From: a virus
Reading direction: 5' to 3' (one strand)
Length of the DNA: 64,000 nt
IMG/VR virus record: IMGVR_UViG_3300020438_002794
Span: 1 to 64,000 of that record
The notes below the pieces were generated by a model. It did not search any database, had not been told where the DNA came from, and worked only from the letters and a program-made list of their open reading frames with translations. Every line of letters starts with the position of its first letter. Within the stretch, counting starts at the first letter, position 1. The position numbers and the translations under genes are program-made. Below, in pieces: positions 26,358 through 35,121 of this stretch.

Positions 26358-27097
26358 ATATACCAATATCCCAATCGTTTTAAACTGTCGATTTTTGCTG
26401 TATCTCCTAAATACTCTTGTGTGTTATCCCAATCTTTGTATGCATATTTTCCAGTCACATGAAATATATGCCAATTTTCTGCACGTTCGTAGTTGTGTCC
26501 AGTGGGAAACAATGTAGGCTCTAATAAATCTATTCGTGTTTTTGTGTGTTTGATGTGGGTATTAACAAATAATTGACAGGTACTATCGTAACCGTTAGCA
26601 TACAAGTAATCTGTATCACACATACTTATGTTTATTGGAGTTGCCCTCATTCCGTACATGCCTGTACCACAGTTGTAATCACCGTGTGCTTTTATGGGGT
26701 CGCCCAGCCAAGCATACTGCTTGACACTTTGACATATTTGTTCTGCACCATTGTTAAACATTTGTCTTATGTGAACTGTGTAATCTTTTTGTGCAACACA
26801 ATCAACATCAGTATAAAACCAATTTAATCCACACTGCATAATTTGTTGACCTACAATAAATTTATATACAAACACATGATGATCACCTTGTGGTATGTAT
26901 ACTGTGGGAACACGGCTTTGCATTGCACTATAACTTAGTGAGTCCAATGCTACATACAATAAATCGATACCCAACTGTTTGCAGTTTTCAACCCAGTTCA
27001 TAGCCAATGGTAATACTGTTTGGTCTCCCATACACCAGAACACTGTGTCTGTACCATATTTTAATTGTGTGCAATATTCTTCAATTGACTTTGGCAT
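26354..27097 (-). CDS. Glycosyltransferase-like protein (DxD nucleotide-sugar fold)
   Basis: 247 aa from ATG 27097, which has AAGGAG; the frame opens 20 codons earlier inside the upstream gene. NWFYTDVDCV with D97/D99 resembles the DxD of nucleotide-diphospho-sugar transferases (PF03407 type), and YNCGTGMYGMRATP fits the acceptor-side region. Follows a sugar-nucleotide synthase, so it likely uses the sugar made there (inference). Confidence 0.7.
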   Translation of the reverse strand: MPKSIEEYCTQLKYGTDTVFWCMGDQTVLPLAMNWVENCKQLGIDLLYVALDSLSYSAMQSRVPTVYIPQGDHHVFVYKFIVGQQIMQCGLNWFYTDVDCVAQKDYTVHIRQMFNNGAEQICQSVKQYAWLGDPIKAHGDYNCGTGMYGMRATPINISMCDTDYLYANGYDSTCQLFVNTHIKHTKTRIDLLEPTLFPTGHNYERAENWHIFHVTGKYAYKDWDNTQEYLGDTAKIDSLKRLGYWYI

Positions 27098-29393
27098 TTC
27101 GATCTCCTTGATAAAATGCTTGCACACTAACAGTGTCTTGACTTTGTGCTTTAGCACGAATAGGACCCATGCCGTTGGGTATGCCTGCTTGTTGATCTGC
27201 TACAGTTTGATTTATTATTAAACTTATTATATGTTCATAACTGTCCATAAACTCTGTGTCACCCGCTTGTATATCAATGGGTTTGCCTTCTGTTATCCAT
27301 GTTTGCACAACTTGTTCAAGTGTTGTGCGTTCATCTACTTTGCCAATAATATATCTATCGTTGTTTGCTCTATCCAAAAAGCCTGCTTCTCTACACAAGT
27401 AAACCAATCCATATGCATCAACTACTAGGTCAACTTGTGGAAATCCTTTGGGTAGCATTTCTTTTTCTGTAATACAATGCATAGTGGGTGCATCTATTCC
27501 CTGACTTAATGCATTTAATGCATAGCCATAATCAATATGCAATTTATTCAACAGTTCGCCTTTGCGTCTTTGTTCTACTAGAGCAAACACTTGTTTAAGT
27601 TTTGTTCTATCTCCAAATGTTGAGGTATCAGTTGGCTCTCTGAAGTTCTCTCTCAGTGTAATAAAGTCAACTTGGTTACCACTGTCATGATTAATTTCTT
27701 CAATAAAATCTAGAACTTGTAGTAAATCTTCTTCTAGTCCTGGCAGTATAACATAATTAAATCCAAATCGCAATGTTTTATTATTCAATTTTTTATAACG
27801 CAAGAAGTCTGTTGCATTTTGTTTTATGCGTTCAAAGCCTTTCTTGTGTTTGGTCACTTGTTCATATACCGTCTGATTGCTTCCATACAAACTTATACGC
27901 AACACTTCAAGTTTAAACAAATCTGGGTTTGCATCAACAAACTTTTCAGTTAGCATGAATCCATTTGTATACAAGCTAAACTTGAATCCTCTTGCATGTC
28001 CAGCACTAATTAATTTCATTAAATCAGGATTGGTAAGTGTTTCTAACCCGCCACTCAAATAAAACTTGTAAGGGTCGTCGTTAGGTGCAGTGTTTAACAG
28101 GTTAACCAAATGAGGAGTAGCTTCCTTTAGTTGTGTCTTTTTGTATGCGGCATTTGTATCCATGTTACGACCACAAAACGTACACCAGAACATACAACTT
28201 TGTCCAATGTGTAGACCTATTCTATGTGGGTATCCGTATTGATTGTTTAATACTTTTTGTATAGTACCTGATTGATTTAAAGGTATTATTGTATTATTCC
28301 AATATTGACTGTTTCTAATATCATCAGTAATTACCTGTTGCACAAAGTCACTGTTTCTTAATATTCGATTAATTTCAATAATTTTAGGTTGACTTAGCTG
28401 TAACTTTTGTTGTATACTTGCCTGCTTTACAAATGGATCAGCACTGTAACAGTCAATTACACCCAAACATTTTTCTAATGTCCAGTCCAACTGTTGGTCA
28501 TATCTACTATGTGCTATCCCACTAGCAATTATATCACGACTCAAATAAAGTCCTAGTATCTGTTTACGGTCAAACTCCGTGTGATGTCTAATAATATCCA
28601 AATGTTGTTCGTGCAGTTGTTGTACACTTTTAACTATAGTTTCAGTTACCCAACGAGTGTTGTCTGCGGTATTCAATTGCACAATACCATTGACAAATGC
28701 TTCAAGTTGTCTATCTAAAGTTTTACCATCATCTTGGCTGAAGTCATACTCAACTCCATCTATGCTGATCGAACGTTTGTTCACACTGTCACGTTCAAAA
28801 CTAACATTGACTACAGTACCAGCAAAGTCTAATAACCAAAGTATACCCTGACTGGTTTGTTGTGTTTGTAAAACTGTGCAGGTTTGTTTGCTGATTATTT
28901 TTCTTAATATGGTCAATACATGCGGACCTATATCTTCTAATACACTGATAGTAGGATCACTTACATATGTGCTTCCGTGTCTTTGAACATTGTTTGCACT
29001 GTTCCATGTTATATCTATTGTTTTGGGTTGTTCAACTGTAGCGTCAGCTATCTCTTGTATGCGATTGCTGTATTCTAATTCTAACCCAACTACCAGTTTA
29101 CATTTGTTTTTGTGTGCTAGGTCAACCAATTGATCATGTTGCTCCACGGAGCGAACAAACGGTTTTTCAACCAGCAAGTGTCTACCATCTGCAAGTAATT
29201 CTACTGCACTAGCATAGTGATCATCTGGTAAGTTGGCAATCCACACATGTTTGCCTGTGAGATTGAGCAAGTTATCCACACTCGCTAGTTTTGTGTTATG
29301 AGTATAATACTCGGTTTGATATTGATTGTTTGTTGCAACACGATCTATTATTTGAGCCCAACGTCCACCGCCTACTATTCCGAGGGTACGCAC
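27081..29393 (-). CDS. Gfo/Idh/MocA oxidoreductase fused to radical SAM domain
   Basis: 770 aa from GTG 29393 (GGAG seven bases upstream); a TTG nine codons earlier is possible. The N-terminal part is a Gfo/Idh/MocA NAD(P) oxidoreductase: LGIVGGGRWAQ (4-14), then VWIANLPDDHYASA and LLVEKPF with the EKP motif (about 76-78). After roughly residue 340 comes a radical SAM domain, C400xxxC404xxC407 (SCMFWCTFCGR), YLSGGLETL in the GGE position, and further cysteines (MHCITEKE, VYLCREAG) near the end. Gfo/Idh enzymes oxidise sugar hydroxyls, so a two-step sugar conversion in one chain is plausible. Confidence 0.85.
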   Translation of the reverse strand: MRTLGIVGGGRWAQIIDRVATNNQYQTEYYTHNTKLASVDNLLNLTGKHVWIANLPDDHYASAVELLADGRHLLVEKPFVRSVEQHDQLVDLAHKNKCKLVVGLELEYSNRIQEIADATVEQPKTIDITWNSANNVQRHGSTYVSDPTISVLEDIGPHVLTILRKIISKQTCTVLQTQQTSQGILWLLDFAGTVVNVSFERDSVNKRSISIDGVEYDFSQDDGKTLDRQLEAFVNGIVQLNTADNTRWVTETIVKSVQQLHEQHLDIIRHHTEFDRKQILGLYLSRDIIASGIAHSRYDQQLDWTLEKCLGVIDCYSADPFVKQASIQQKLQLSQPKIIEINRILRNSDFVQQVITDDIRNSQYWNNTIIPLNQSGTIQKVLNNQYGYPHRIGLHIGQSCMFWCTFCGRNMDTNAAYKKTQLKEATPHLVNLLNTAPNDDPYKFYLSGGLETLTNPDLMKLISAGHARGFKFSLYTNGFMLTEKFVDANPDLFKLEVLRISLYGSNQTVYEQVTKHKKGFERIKQNATDFLRYKKLNNKTLRFGFNYVILPGLEEDLLQVLDFIEEINHDSGNQVDFITLRENFREPTDTSTFGDRTKLKQVFALVEQRRKGELLNKLHIDYGYALNALSQGIDAPTMHCITEKEMLPKGFPQVDLVVDAYGLVYLCREAGFLDRANNDRYIIGKVDERTTLEQVVQTWITEGKPIDIQAGDTEFMDSYEHIISLIINQTVADQQAGIPNGMGPIRAKAQSQDTVSVQAFYQGDRNAKVN

Positions 29394-30856
29394 ACTTCTA
29401 CTCCGTACTGCTTGGTCCAACGATCAGCATCTTCTCTTGTGTTAACTAAAGGTTCTCCCTTTATGTTTAAACTTGTATTCAATAACATAGGACAGCCTGT
29501 GTCTGCATACCAACGTTCTAGCAGTTTTCTGAATCCGCTATTATCAGTAGTAGATACTGTTTGAACTCTGCTGGTGTCATCGTAGTGGACGATTGCTGGA
29601 AATTTGTCAGGTCTTTTACACGTTGAAGTATATTGCATGTATGGGCCTGTGTAACCTGTGAAATAATCTCCGGCATGTTCAGCGAGTATGGCTGGGGCAA
29701 AGGGTCTGAAACTTTCTCTGTGTTTGATAGTGTTAACAAGGTCTTTGACATCATCTCCGCGGGGATCAGCAAGAATACTACGGTTGCCAAGAGCCCTAGG
29801 ACCAAACTCAGCACGACCACTGGCAACTGCTGTAATTTTCTTTGACTGTAAATTTTTGAGTATGTTTTCAACTGGATACTCTCCTTTAATATTATGTCCC
29901 AAATAAGGACCGGGCCATTCAATATGATGTCCCCAATGTGCTAGTACACAACCTACTGCACTGCCACTATCACCTGGGTTTGGCATAATCCAAACATCTT
30001 TAAAGTACTTATATGCAATACTGTTGGCACTACAATTTAATGCACAGCCTCCCATCAGTACTAGGTTTTCTTTTTGAGTTGCATATTTTGTATACATAAC
30101 TAAACCATCAAAAATTTCTTCGTATATACGCTGTACTGCGGCGGCAATGTCAGCATAGTCTTGTGGTGTGTTTAGATCAGGTCTCCAATCTAAACAACCT
30201 CTATGACAGTTGCGTTTGAATAGTGTATAAGGGCTCCAACGTGTAGGTGAAAATTCAATAAAATCATTCTTTATGTCCTGGTACAACCTATCTGGATCGC
30301 CCACAGCCGCCATGCCCATGAGTATGTATTCATGTTCTTGTGGCTTTAGTCCTATACGCTGTGTCATAGCACTGTACCATATACCTATACTGTGTGGATA
30401 ACGTTGACTCCAAGTTTTTTTAAGACTATCACCTTCGCCTGTCCATATACTAACAGTATCCCATTCACCTATACTATCTATATTCAATATAGCCGCATCA
30501 GTATAAGGTGATGTATAATATCCTGCGCCAGCATGGGCATGATGATGACTAGTTGTAGTGCATTTAGGCGCATCTTTTAGGAACTTGCGTACATATGTAG
30601 TAGGTGATTCTTTGCCTAGTAGTGCGTATTGCTTTGAATACAGTTGGCGTGTCTTTTTAAGTAATGGTTTCTCATAAAAATATATTTTGTATGGCTCGCC
30701 ATAATCAAGAGCTTCATCGATTAAGTCTTGATTTAAGTTTTTATCATTCTTAACTCTACTGTAGCGTTCTGCATGTGCCGCAAACACTAGTTTTTTATCT
30801 CCAAATACTGCTAGGCTGGCATCATGTGCCATGCCTGTCCAGCCCCATGTGATCAT
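29375..30856 (-). CDS. Carbamoyltransferase, NodU/TobZ type
   Basis: 493 aa against about 570 in typical members. TGMAHDASLAV (H11, D12), a HHHAHAGAGYYTSPY metal-binding segment near residue 100, and the C-terminal GRAEFGPRALGNRSILADPR (about 348-367) that binds carbamoyl phosphate/ATP intermediates. Such enzymes carbamoylate a hydroxyl of a sugar or antibiotic-like product with carbamoyl phosphate and ATP. Phage-encoded members are known in marine phages. Start overlaps the upstream stop (ATGA). Confidence 0.9.
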   Translation of the reverse strand: MITWGWTGMAHDASLAVFGDKKLVFAAHAERYSRVKNDKNLNQDLIDEALDYGEPYKIYFYEKPLLKKTRQLYSKQYALLGKESPTTYVRKFLKDAPKCTTTSHHHAHAGAGYYTSPYTDAAILNIDSIGEWDTVSIWTGEGDSLKKTWSQRYPHSIGIWYSAMTQRIGLKPQEHEYILMGMAAVGDPDRLYQDIKNDFIEFSPTRWSPYTLFKRNCHRGCLDWRPDLNTPQDYADIAAAVQRIYEEIFDGLVMYTKYATQKENLVLMGGCALNCSANSIAYKYFKDVWIMPNPGDSGSAVGCVLAHWGHHIEWPGPYLGHNIKGEYPVENILKNLQSKKITAVASGRAEFGPRALGNRSILADPRGDDVKDLVNTIKHRESFRPFAPAILAEHAGDYFTGYTGPYMQYTSTCKRPDKFPAIVHYDDTSRVQTVSTTDNSGFRKLLERWYADTGCPMLLNTSLNIKGEPLVNTREDADRWTKQYGVEVCVPSE

Positions 30857-31041
30857 AATTCGGTCTCATTCATATTAATACATATAGCCTGTTGTCCTGC
30901 TTTGAAGTATCCTGCACCTCTGCCTACTTCTTCACTGAGAGCTTCTCTTGCATAAAAACATTCGTTCATATCTCTATGTTGACTTACTTTTTCTACATAA
31001 GGAGTTGCATCATAAAAATATACAAATACCAATACCCACAT
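30853..31041 (-). CDS. Small hypothetical protein, 62 aa
   Basis: TAATG overlap with the upstream gene stop. The hydrophobic, aromatic N-terminus (MWVLVFVYFYD) may be a beta strand or short membrane-associated segment; then CFYAREALSEE...GAGYFKAGQQAICINMN. Two cysteines. I recall similar short proteins in marine phages but cannot name a function. Confidence 0.65.
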   Translation of the reverse strand: MWVLVFVYFYDATPYVEKVSQHRDMNECFYAREALSEEVGRGAGYFKAGQQAICINMNETEL

Positions 31042-31433
31042 TAAAGGTCGCCTCGCTCTCTCATTTCAGCACGAATTTTTGTAGCACTTATGTTGTGTAC
31101 ACGTTCGCCCAAGTCATGCTCAGTAAAAGTATAACCTACTCCTCTGCCATAACTGATATCCACAATATTAGGAACTAGCATTACTTCAAAGTCTTCGCCA
31201 ATAATATAACCTTTTGTATATAGACTACCAGCAATATCATTTTCTACTTGTTTAAAATCAAACGGATTATCTACGTTTCCCATTCCGGCATCAGCACCTT
31301 GTACATCACGAACCATAATTAATACTTGTCCTGTAATCCCTAGTGCCTTTTCAAAAAGTATTGTATGCCCTTCATGCCAAGGTTGCCATCTTCCTAGTAG
31401 TTGTACTGTTGGTTTTTTATAATCAAATACCAT
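31041..31433 (-). CDS. Nucleotidyltransferase (HxGH type)
   Basis: 130 aa. GRWQPWHEGHTILFEKAL contains the HxGH ATP/CTP-binding motif, and ISATKIRAEM gives the ISxTxxR motif of cytidylyl/adenylyltransferases. The size fits glycerol-3-phosphate or sugar-phosphate cytidylyltransferases, or an NMNAT-like enzyme. It probably activates a small phosphate compound with CTP or ATP. The GGAG for its start lies in the upstream gene. Not an ATP sulfurylase by motif. Confidence 0.82.
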   Translation of the reverse strand: MVFDYKKPTVQLLGRWQPWHEGHTILFEKALGITGQVLIMVRDVQGADAGMGNVDNPFDFKQVENDIAGSLYTKGYIIGEDFEVMLVPNIVDISYGRGVGYTFTEHDLGERVHNISATKIRAEMRERGDL

Positions 31434-31848
31434 TACGTTTTCTCCATCTTTCGACTACAGGTTTAAGTTGCTCAGCTGTGTCTGTAAACCATTGTGCTAC
31501 ATGGTAGTCACATGCAGGCGGTTTTTCAAACATAGCATTTGTATCCGCATAGCGTCCTTGTTCAATAGTATCCATCCACACTGTGTAGTCAGGTGCAAAT
31601 TCTTGTCTTGCACGTTCTGTTGGACAAACAAAGTCTGCCACAGCTATTCCACCTTTAGCAACAACACCATCTGCTAAGTCTCGCATACGTTTTGCTTGAC
31701 GCATTCTACCTTCGGGTGTAAAGTCCCAATCGTTAGCTTGTTCTCTTACTCGATCAGCATTGATCCATACTGCGCCAATTAACTCAGCAAAGGGTTCTGC
31801 TAGTGTGCTTTTACCACTACCTGGTAGTCCAAATATCAATATTTTCAT
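31423..31848 (-). CDS. APS-kinase-like P-loop kinase
   Basis: 141 aa from ATG 31848 (AAGGA eight bases upstream; an in-frame ATG three codons earlier is less likely). P-loop GLPGSGKST, then INADRVREQANDWDFTPEGRMRQAKRMRDLA, which follows the LDGD-x-R...N.DLGFS.EDR pattern of adenylylsulfate kinases, and DFVCPTERARQEF. It would convert APS to PAPS, the donor for the sulfotransferases in this window. Shorter than CysC (about 200 aa), so another small-molecule kinase is possible. Confidence 0.75.
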   Translation of the reverse strand: MKILIFGLPGSGKSTLAEPFAELIGAVWINADRVREQANDWDFTPEGRMRQAKRMRDLADGVVAKGGIAVADFVCPTERARQEFAPDYTVWMDTIEQGRYADTNAMFEKPPACDYHVAQWFTDTAEQLKPVVERWRKRNGI

Positions 31849-32362
31849 CTTGTACATCCTTTATTAGTTTGTATGGTATTCCAATACTTTCTAATAATCG
31901 TATGAGTCTTATCTCACTGCCTTTCATTATTGTATCTATAGAGTTATTATCTATAAATCTTTCTAAGTATTTTATTTGTCCATCGGTTAAATTCATATCC
32001 CATCTTTTTTGTATGTTATCACCTAGCTCAGTTTCAAATATGCCATTGGCCCATAACAAATCATCCTCTACTGCATGATTGCAGTAGTAGAATTCAAAAT
32101 TCTCTTGCTCAAGTCGCCACAAATGTTCTTTCCAGTCAAACTTGTAAAAACAAAGATCTTGGACATTTGCACCTTGTATAACAATATGTTCATACTTCTT
32201 TATTATATCATCTTTATGTAAATGTGTCAAGATATCATAATAGTTGATGTAGTTTCCGTAATCCAAAGTATACACAGTATATAGATGTTCATCAGACAAC
32301 TTTTCTAACCAAGTTGATCCTGGTTTGCTTGCACCGTCACCAATTATCAGTACATCTTTCAT
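31817..32362 (-). CDS. Hypothetical protein, 181 aa
   Basis: Starts MKDVLIIGDGASKPGSTW, a short strand and glycine loop as in SGNH or Rossmann proteins, then DYGNYINYYDIL and IVIQGANVQDLCFY. No clear catalytic triad or complete nucleotide motif. Overlaps genes on both sides. Location next to two SGNH-like genes suggests a related, diverged member; confidence in that is low. Confidence 0.6.
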   Translation of the reverse strand: MKDVLIIGDGASKPGSTWLEKLSDEHLYTVYTLDYGNYINYYDILTHLHKDDIIKKYEHIVIQGANVQDLCFYKFDWKEHLWRLEQENFEFYYCNHAVEDDLLWANGIFETELGDNIQKRWDMNLTDGQIKYLERFIDNNSIDTIMKGSEIRLIRLLESIGIPYKLIKDVQDENIDIWTTR

Positions 32363-33204
32363 CTCAGTTTTTCCAATGCTTTGCGTACAGCCTTTCCAAC
32401 TTTTTTATTACCTGCTTTATTAAAATGTCCAATAAAAGTATCTTTACCATCTCTGCTTATTTTAGGATCTATAGGAGCAAATATATGATACTTTTTATTG
32501 AGGAACATGTTCATACTACCTTTACCTACTCCCCAAGGATACGGAATATCTAAACATATACCGTGTTCAAATTGAGGTGTGACTTCTTCAGCTTCTTCTA
32601 CCCATTTAAAATAATACAGTGGTGTTTCAGTTTCTCTGCATCTTTCATCTATTAGTGTAGCACAACTTTGTATCACATGTTTATTGGTCATGCCATGAAA
32701 CATCATTTTTCGCCATTCAATAGCTTCGTTTATGTTTCCTCCAAAGTCACCTTTGCCGTTAGCACTAATAAAATTAAAGTATCTAGCAGTGCCTTTACCT
32801 TGATATAAATCAACGTTTTCTGCTTGCACTTCATACTCATGCCAAAATCTATCACCTATATGTCCTGGTTCATTCCATGTGAGTCTAGGTTCATATGTTA
32901 ATTGTACTAATACATAATCGAAATCTTTGAGACGATTTTTATTGTAATAGTGTTCGAGTACTGTAGCATGTTGTACTATGCCTCCACCACTAACTGCATA
33001 AAGTGTGTGATAGTTTTTTGGATCTAAACTCTCAACCCAACCGCCATTTACATCAAGTGTTTCTCTGCCTAGTCCGTTGTCTACTTTCTTTGTAGTGCCG
33101 TCAGGTTGTAGCACATCACTATACATAATATAGTTTGGATCATATGTATAGCTTCCTGCACTAAAACTACAGCCAAACACCAATACATTTTCATTGTAGT
33201 CCAT
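32359..33204 (-). CDS. SGNH/GDSL-like hydrolase or transferase
   Basis: 281 aa. VFGCSFSAGSYTYDP (9-23) matches the GxSxxxG block I of SGNH proteins, with S13 or S15 as nucleophile. VSGGG follows, and near the C-terminus FIGHFNKAGNKKVGKAV supplies a His in the block V position. These enzymes remove or transfer acyl groups on glycans. Paralogous to the next upstream gene. Confidence 0.68.
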   Translation of the reverse strand: MDYNENVLVFGCSFSAGSYTYDPNYIMYSDVLQPDGTTKKVDNGLGRETLDVNGGWVESLDPKNYHTLYAVSGGGIVQHATVLEHYYNKNRLKDFDYVLVQLTYEPRLTWNEPGHIGDRFWHEYEVQAENVDLYQGKGTARYFNFISANGKGDFGGNINEAIEWRKMMFHGMTNKHVIQSCATLIDERCRETETPLYYFKWVEEAEEVTPQFEHGICLDIPYPWGVGKGSMNMFLNKKYHIFAPIDPKISRDGKDTFIGHFNKAGNKKVGKAVRKALEKLR

Positions 33205-33850
33205 CGCCTAAACCTTTTTTAATCATCTGTCCTAAAACAGTGTTTCCTTTTTGTGTAAAGTGTAAATCCGGATTGTGTAAATCTTTTTTGTAAAACAGTT
33301 GTTCAGTTGCAGGCTTTACATCTAAGTATTTAATATATTTATATGGGTACTTAACTCCAGTAAAACTGTAGCTGTATGTGGGCAATCCTGTTTGTTGGGC
33401 TAGACGATCCAAGTGACTTGCACATGCTTTAGTTAGTATATTCCAACTGTTTTCCATTTGCCAAAACCAATCACTCATTCCTTGTTGCCATTTGAAATTA
33501 TATTGGTTAGCAATTTTGTTTTGCACTTTAGGTAATCCTCCTAGTCTATTATGAAATGCATTATCTATTGTCCATGCAAAAACATTGAGTCTAGATGTAT
33601 AATACTCAAGTTGTTTCTGTATTACAATTCTAGGTTCCCATGTCTCTTGTATAATTATAGCACTATATTTTTTTATGTCAATTGATTCTAAACATGCACA
33701 GTAGCTCATAATGCCACCTCCTGGATGTGCATAAACTTGATATGGCCGATCAAGTTCATCATACCAGCAATAGTCTGTGTGTAGTGTTTCTGTTGTATTG
33801 TCGTAGCTGTACCAGCCCATACTAAAACTACAACCTAATATTAATATCAT
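33191..33850 (-). CDS. SGNH/GDSL-like hydrolase or transferase
   Basis: 219 aa. ILGCSFSMGWYSYD (4-17) is the nucleophile block; PGGGI follows; the C-terminal NPDLHFTQKGNTVLGQMI contains the D-x-H catalytic pair. A clearer triad than its paralog at 32359. Likely a deacetylase or acyltransferase acting on a sugar; substrate unknown. Start overlaps the upstream TGA. Confidence 0.7.
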   Translation of the reverse strand: MILILGCSFSMGWYSYDNTTETLHTDYCWYDELDRPYQVYAHPGGGIMSYCACLESIDIKKYSAIIIQETWEPRIVIQKQLEYYTSRLNVFAWTIDNAFHNRLGGLPKVQNKIANQYNFKWQQGMSDWFWQMENSWNILTKACASHLDRLAQQTGLPTYSYSFTGVKYPYKYIKYLDVKPATEQLFYKKDLHNPDLHFTQKGNTVLGQMIKKGLGDGLQ

Positions 33851-35121
33851 GCGTTAGCCTGTTCAACCAGTGTTTTCATATTTCCAAAGTTTACACTTTT
33901 ATGATTTGCATTTGCTACTCTAGGATCACGTAGCACTTGTAAAAAGTTTTCGTATTCAGGATGATCGGGTTTCCAAATAGCTCTAATATTAAAGTCAATC
34001 ATGTGTCCCCAATCAACAATAAGTGTAAATGTTGCTCTACTATACTTTCCAGGTCCTGACCAACGATCTGTTACCATTTGTATAAAGTCTGGTATCTCTT
34101 TATAGTTACATGTTTGTACAACAAAGTTATGACTCATTGCTCCGCTGAGTAGATTACCTGTATTGTAACTATTTTTAGTTTTTGTAAAACTAGGTATTTG
34201 ACTGTAAACATAATCTACATTACTGACTAGTTGATCCCAGTGACCTCCTAGTCTTGTTTCTTTTTCATATGTTTCTTTTTTACCAGCATCAAAACTAAAA
34301 ACAATTTGTTTAATTTGTTTATGAACTTTGCTTATACTATCCCAAACCTTAGGAGTAAGCATTACACCGTTTGTTTGAAAGTTAAGCCATGTGTTTGGTC
34401 TGTCAGTAAGATCCATTTCTTGTAAACGTTCTCTAAATATTTTACTACCAAAAGGATCACCACCACCTGTTATCCATATATCAAATTGATAATCTTTAGG
34501 TGCCTTCATTATTTCATCAAATAACTTATCTGTAAGTGATTTTCTTTGATCATATTTTTCACCTTTAGAATGAATAATTTTACTATTTCTACAGCTAGGA
34601 CAATATAAGTTACAACTTTCATCTGTACCAACTTGTATATCGTGTGGCAAGTAACTGGCTTGCGTACTACGGTTTTTTAATGACTCAATAATAATTGGAT
34701 CTACATTATATTTTTTAGGATTATCTATTACATTAGTTATTAGTGGCAATGCTGTTTCTGCATACTGAATTTTAGGACAAGTGTTGTGTTTGCAATGGGG
34801 CCAGTTCGCTCCGTCATACAACTGGTTACGAATTTCCTGCGCCTTAGATCCATTCCATATCTCTTCCATTGTGTTTACATTTAGATCACCTATGACTACT
34901 GGTAGCCAAAAAGGACAACACATGAAAACCAAACCCATGTTATTGATTTCTGCTCTATTAAAAAAATAACTGCAATATCTTCCGTTAAGATCTTTTTTGG
35001 TACCCGCAATAAGACTATCGTCTTGGTGGAAACCTTTGGGCTTCCATCCCTTAGGTTTACCTTTTATTACAATGTCAGGCGTTGAAGACTGCACTGCATC
35101 TACTACAGAGGTCAATGTCAC
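33847..35121 (-). CDS. Radical SAM protein with N-terminal twitch-like cysteines
   Basis: 424 aa. GTG start at 35121 has AAGGA seven bases upstream. YCSYFFNRAEI (C50), FMCCPFW (C68, C69) and HCKHNTC (C110, C115) mirror the N-terminal cysteine domain of the array family, but diverged. Core C170xxxC174xxC177 (ESCNLYCPSC), WITGGGDPF in the GGE position. Ends in a TLVEQ helix without the LDxxR tail. Overlaps the upstream radical SAM gene by 47 bases. Confidence 0.88.
   Translation of the reverse strand: MTLTSVVDAVQSSTPDIVIKGKPKGWKPKGFHQDDSLIAGTKKDLNGRYCSYFFNRAEINNMGLVFMCCPFWLPVVIGDLNVNTMEEIWNGSKAQEIRNQLYDGANWPHCKHNTCPKIQYAETALPLITNVIDNPKKYNVDPIIIESLKNRSTQASYLPHDIQVGTDESCNLYCPSCRNSKIIHSKGEKYDQRKSLTDKLFDEIMKAPKDYQFDIWITGGGDPFGSKIFRERLQEMDLTDRPNTWLNFQTNGVMLTPKVWDSISKVHKQIKQIVFSFDAGKKETYEKETRLGGHWDQLVSNVDYVYSQIPSFTKTKNSYNTGNLLSGAMSHNFVVQTCNYKEIPDFIQMVTDRWSGPGKYSRATFTLIVDWGHMIDFNIRAIWKPDHPEYENFLQVLRDPRVANANHKSVNFGNMKTLVEQANA

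Noticed and set aside
31041-31433. ATP sulfurylase
   Set aside because: The HxGH and ISxTxxR motifs fit cytidylyl/adenylyltransferases; the QxRNPxHxGH form of ATP sulfurylase is absent and the protein is far too short.
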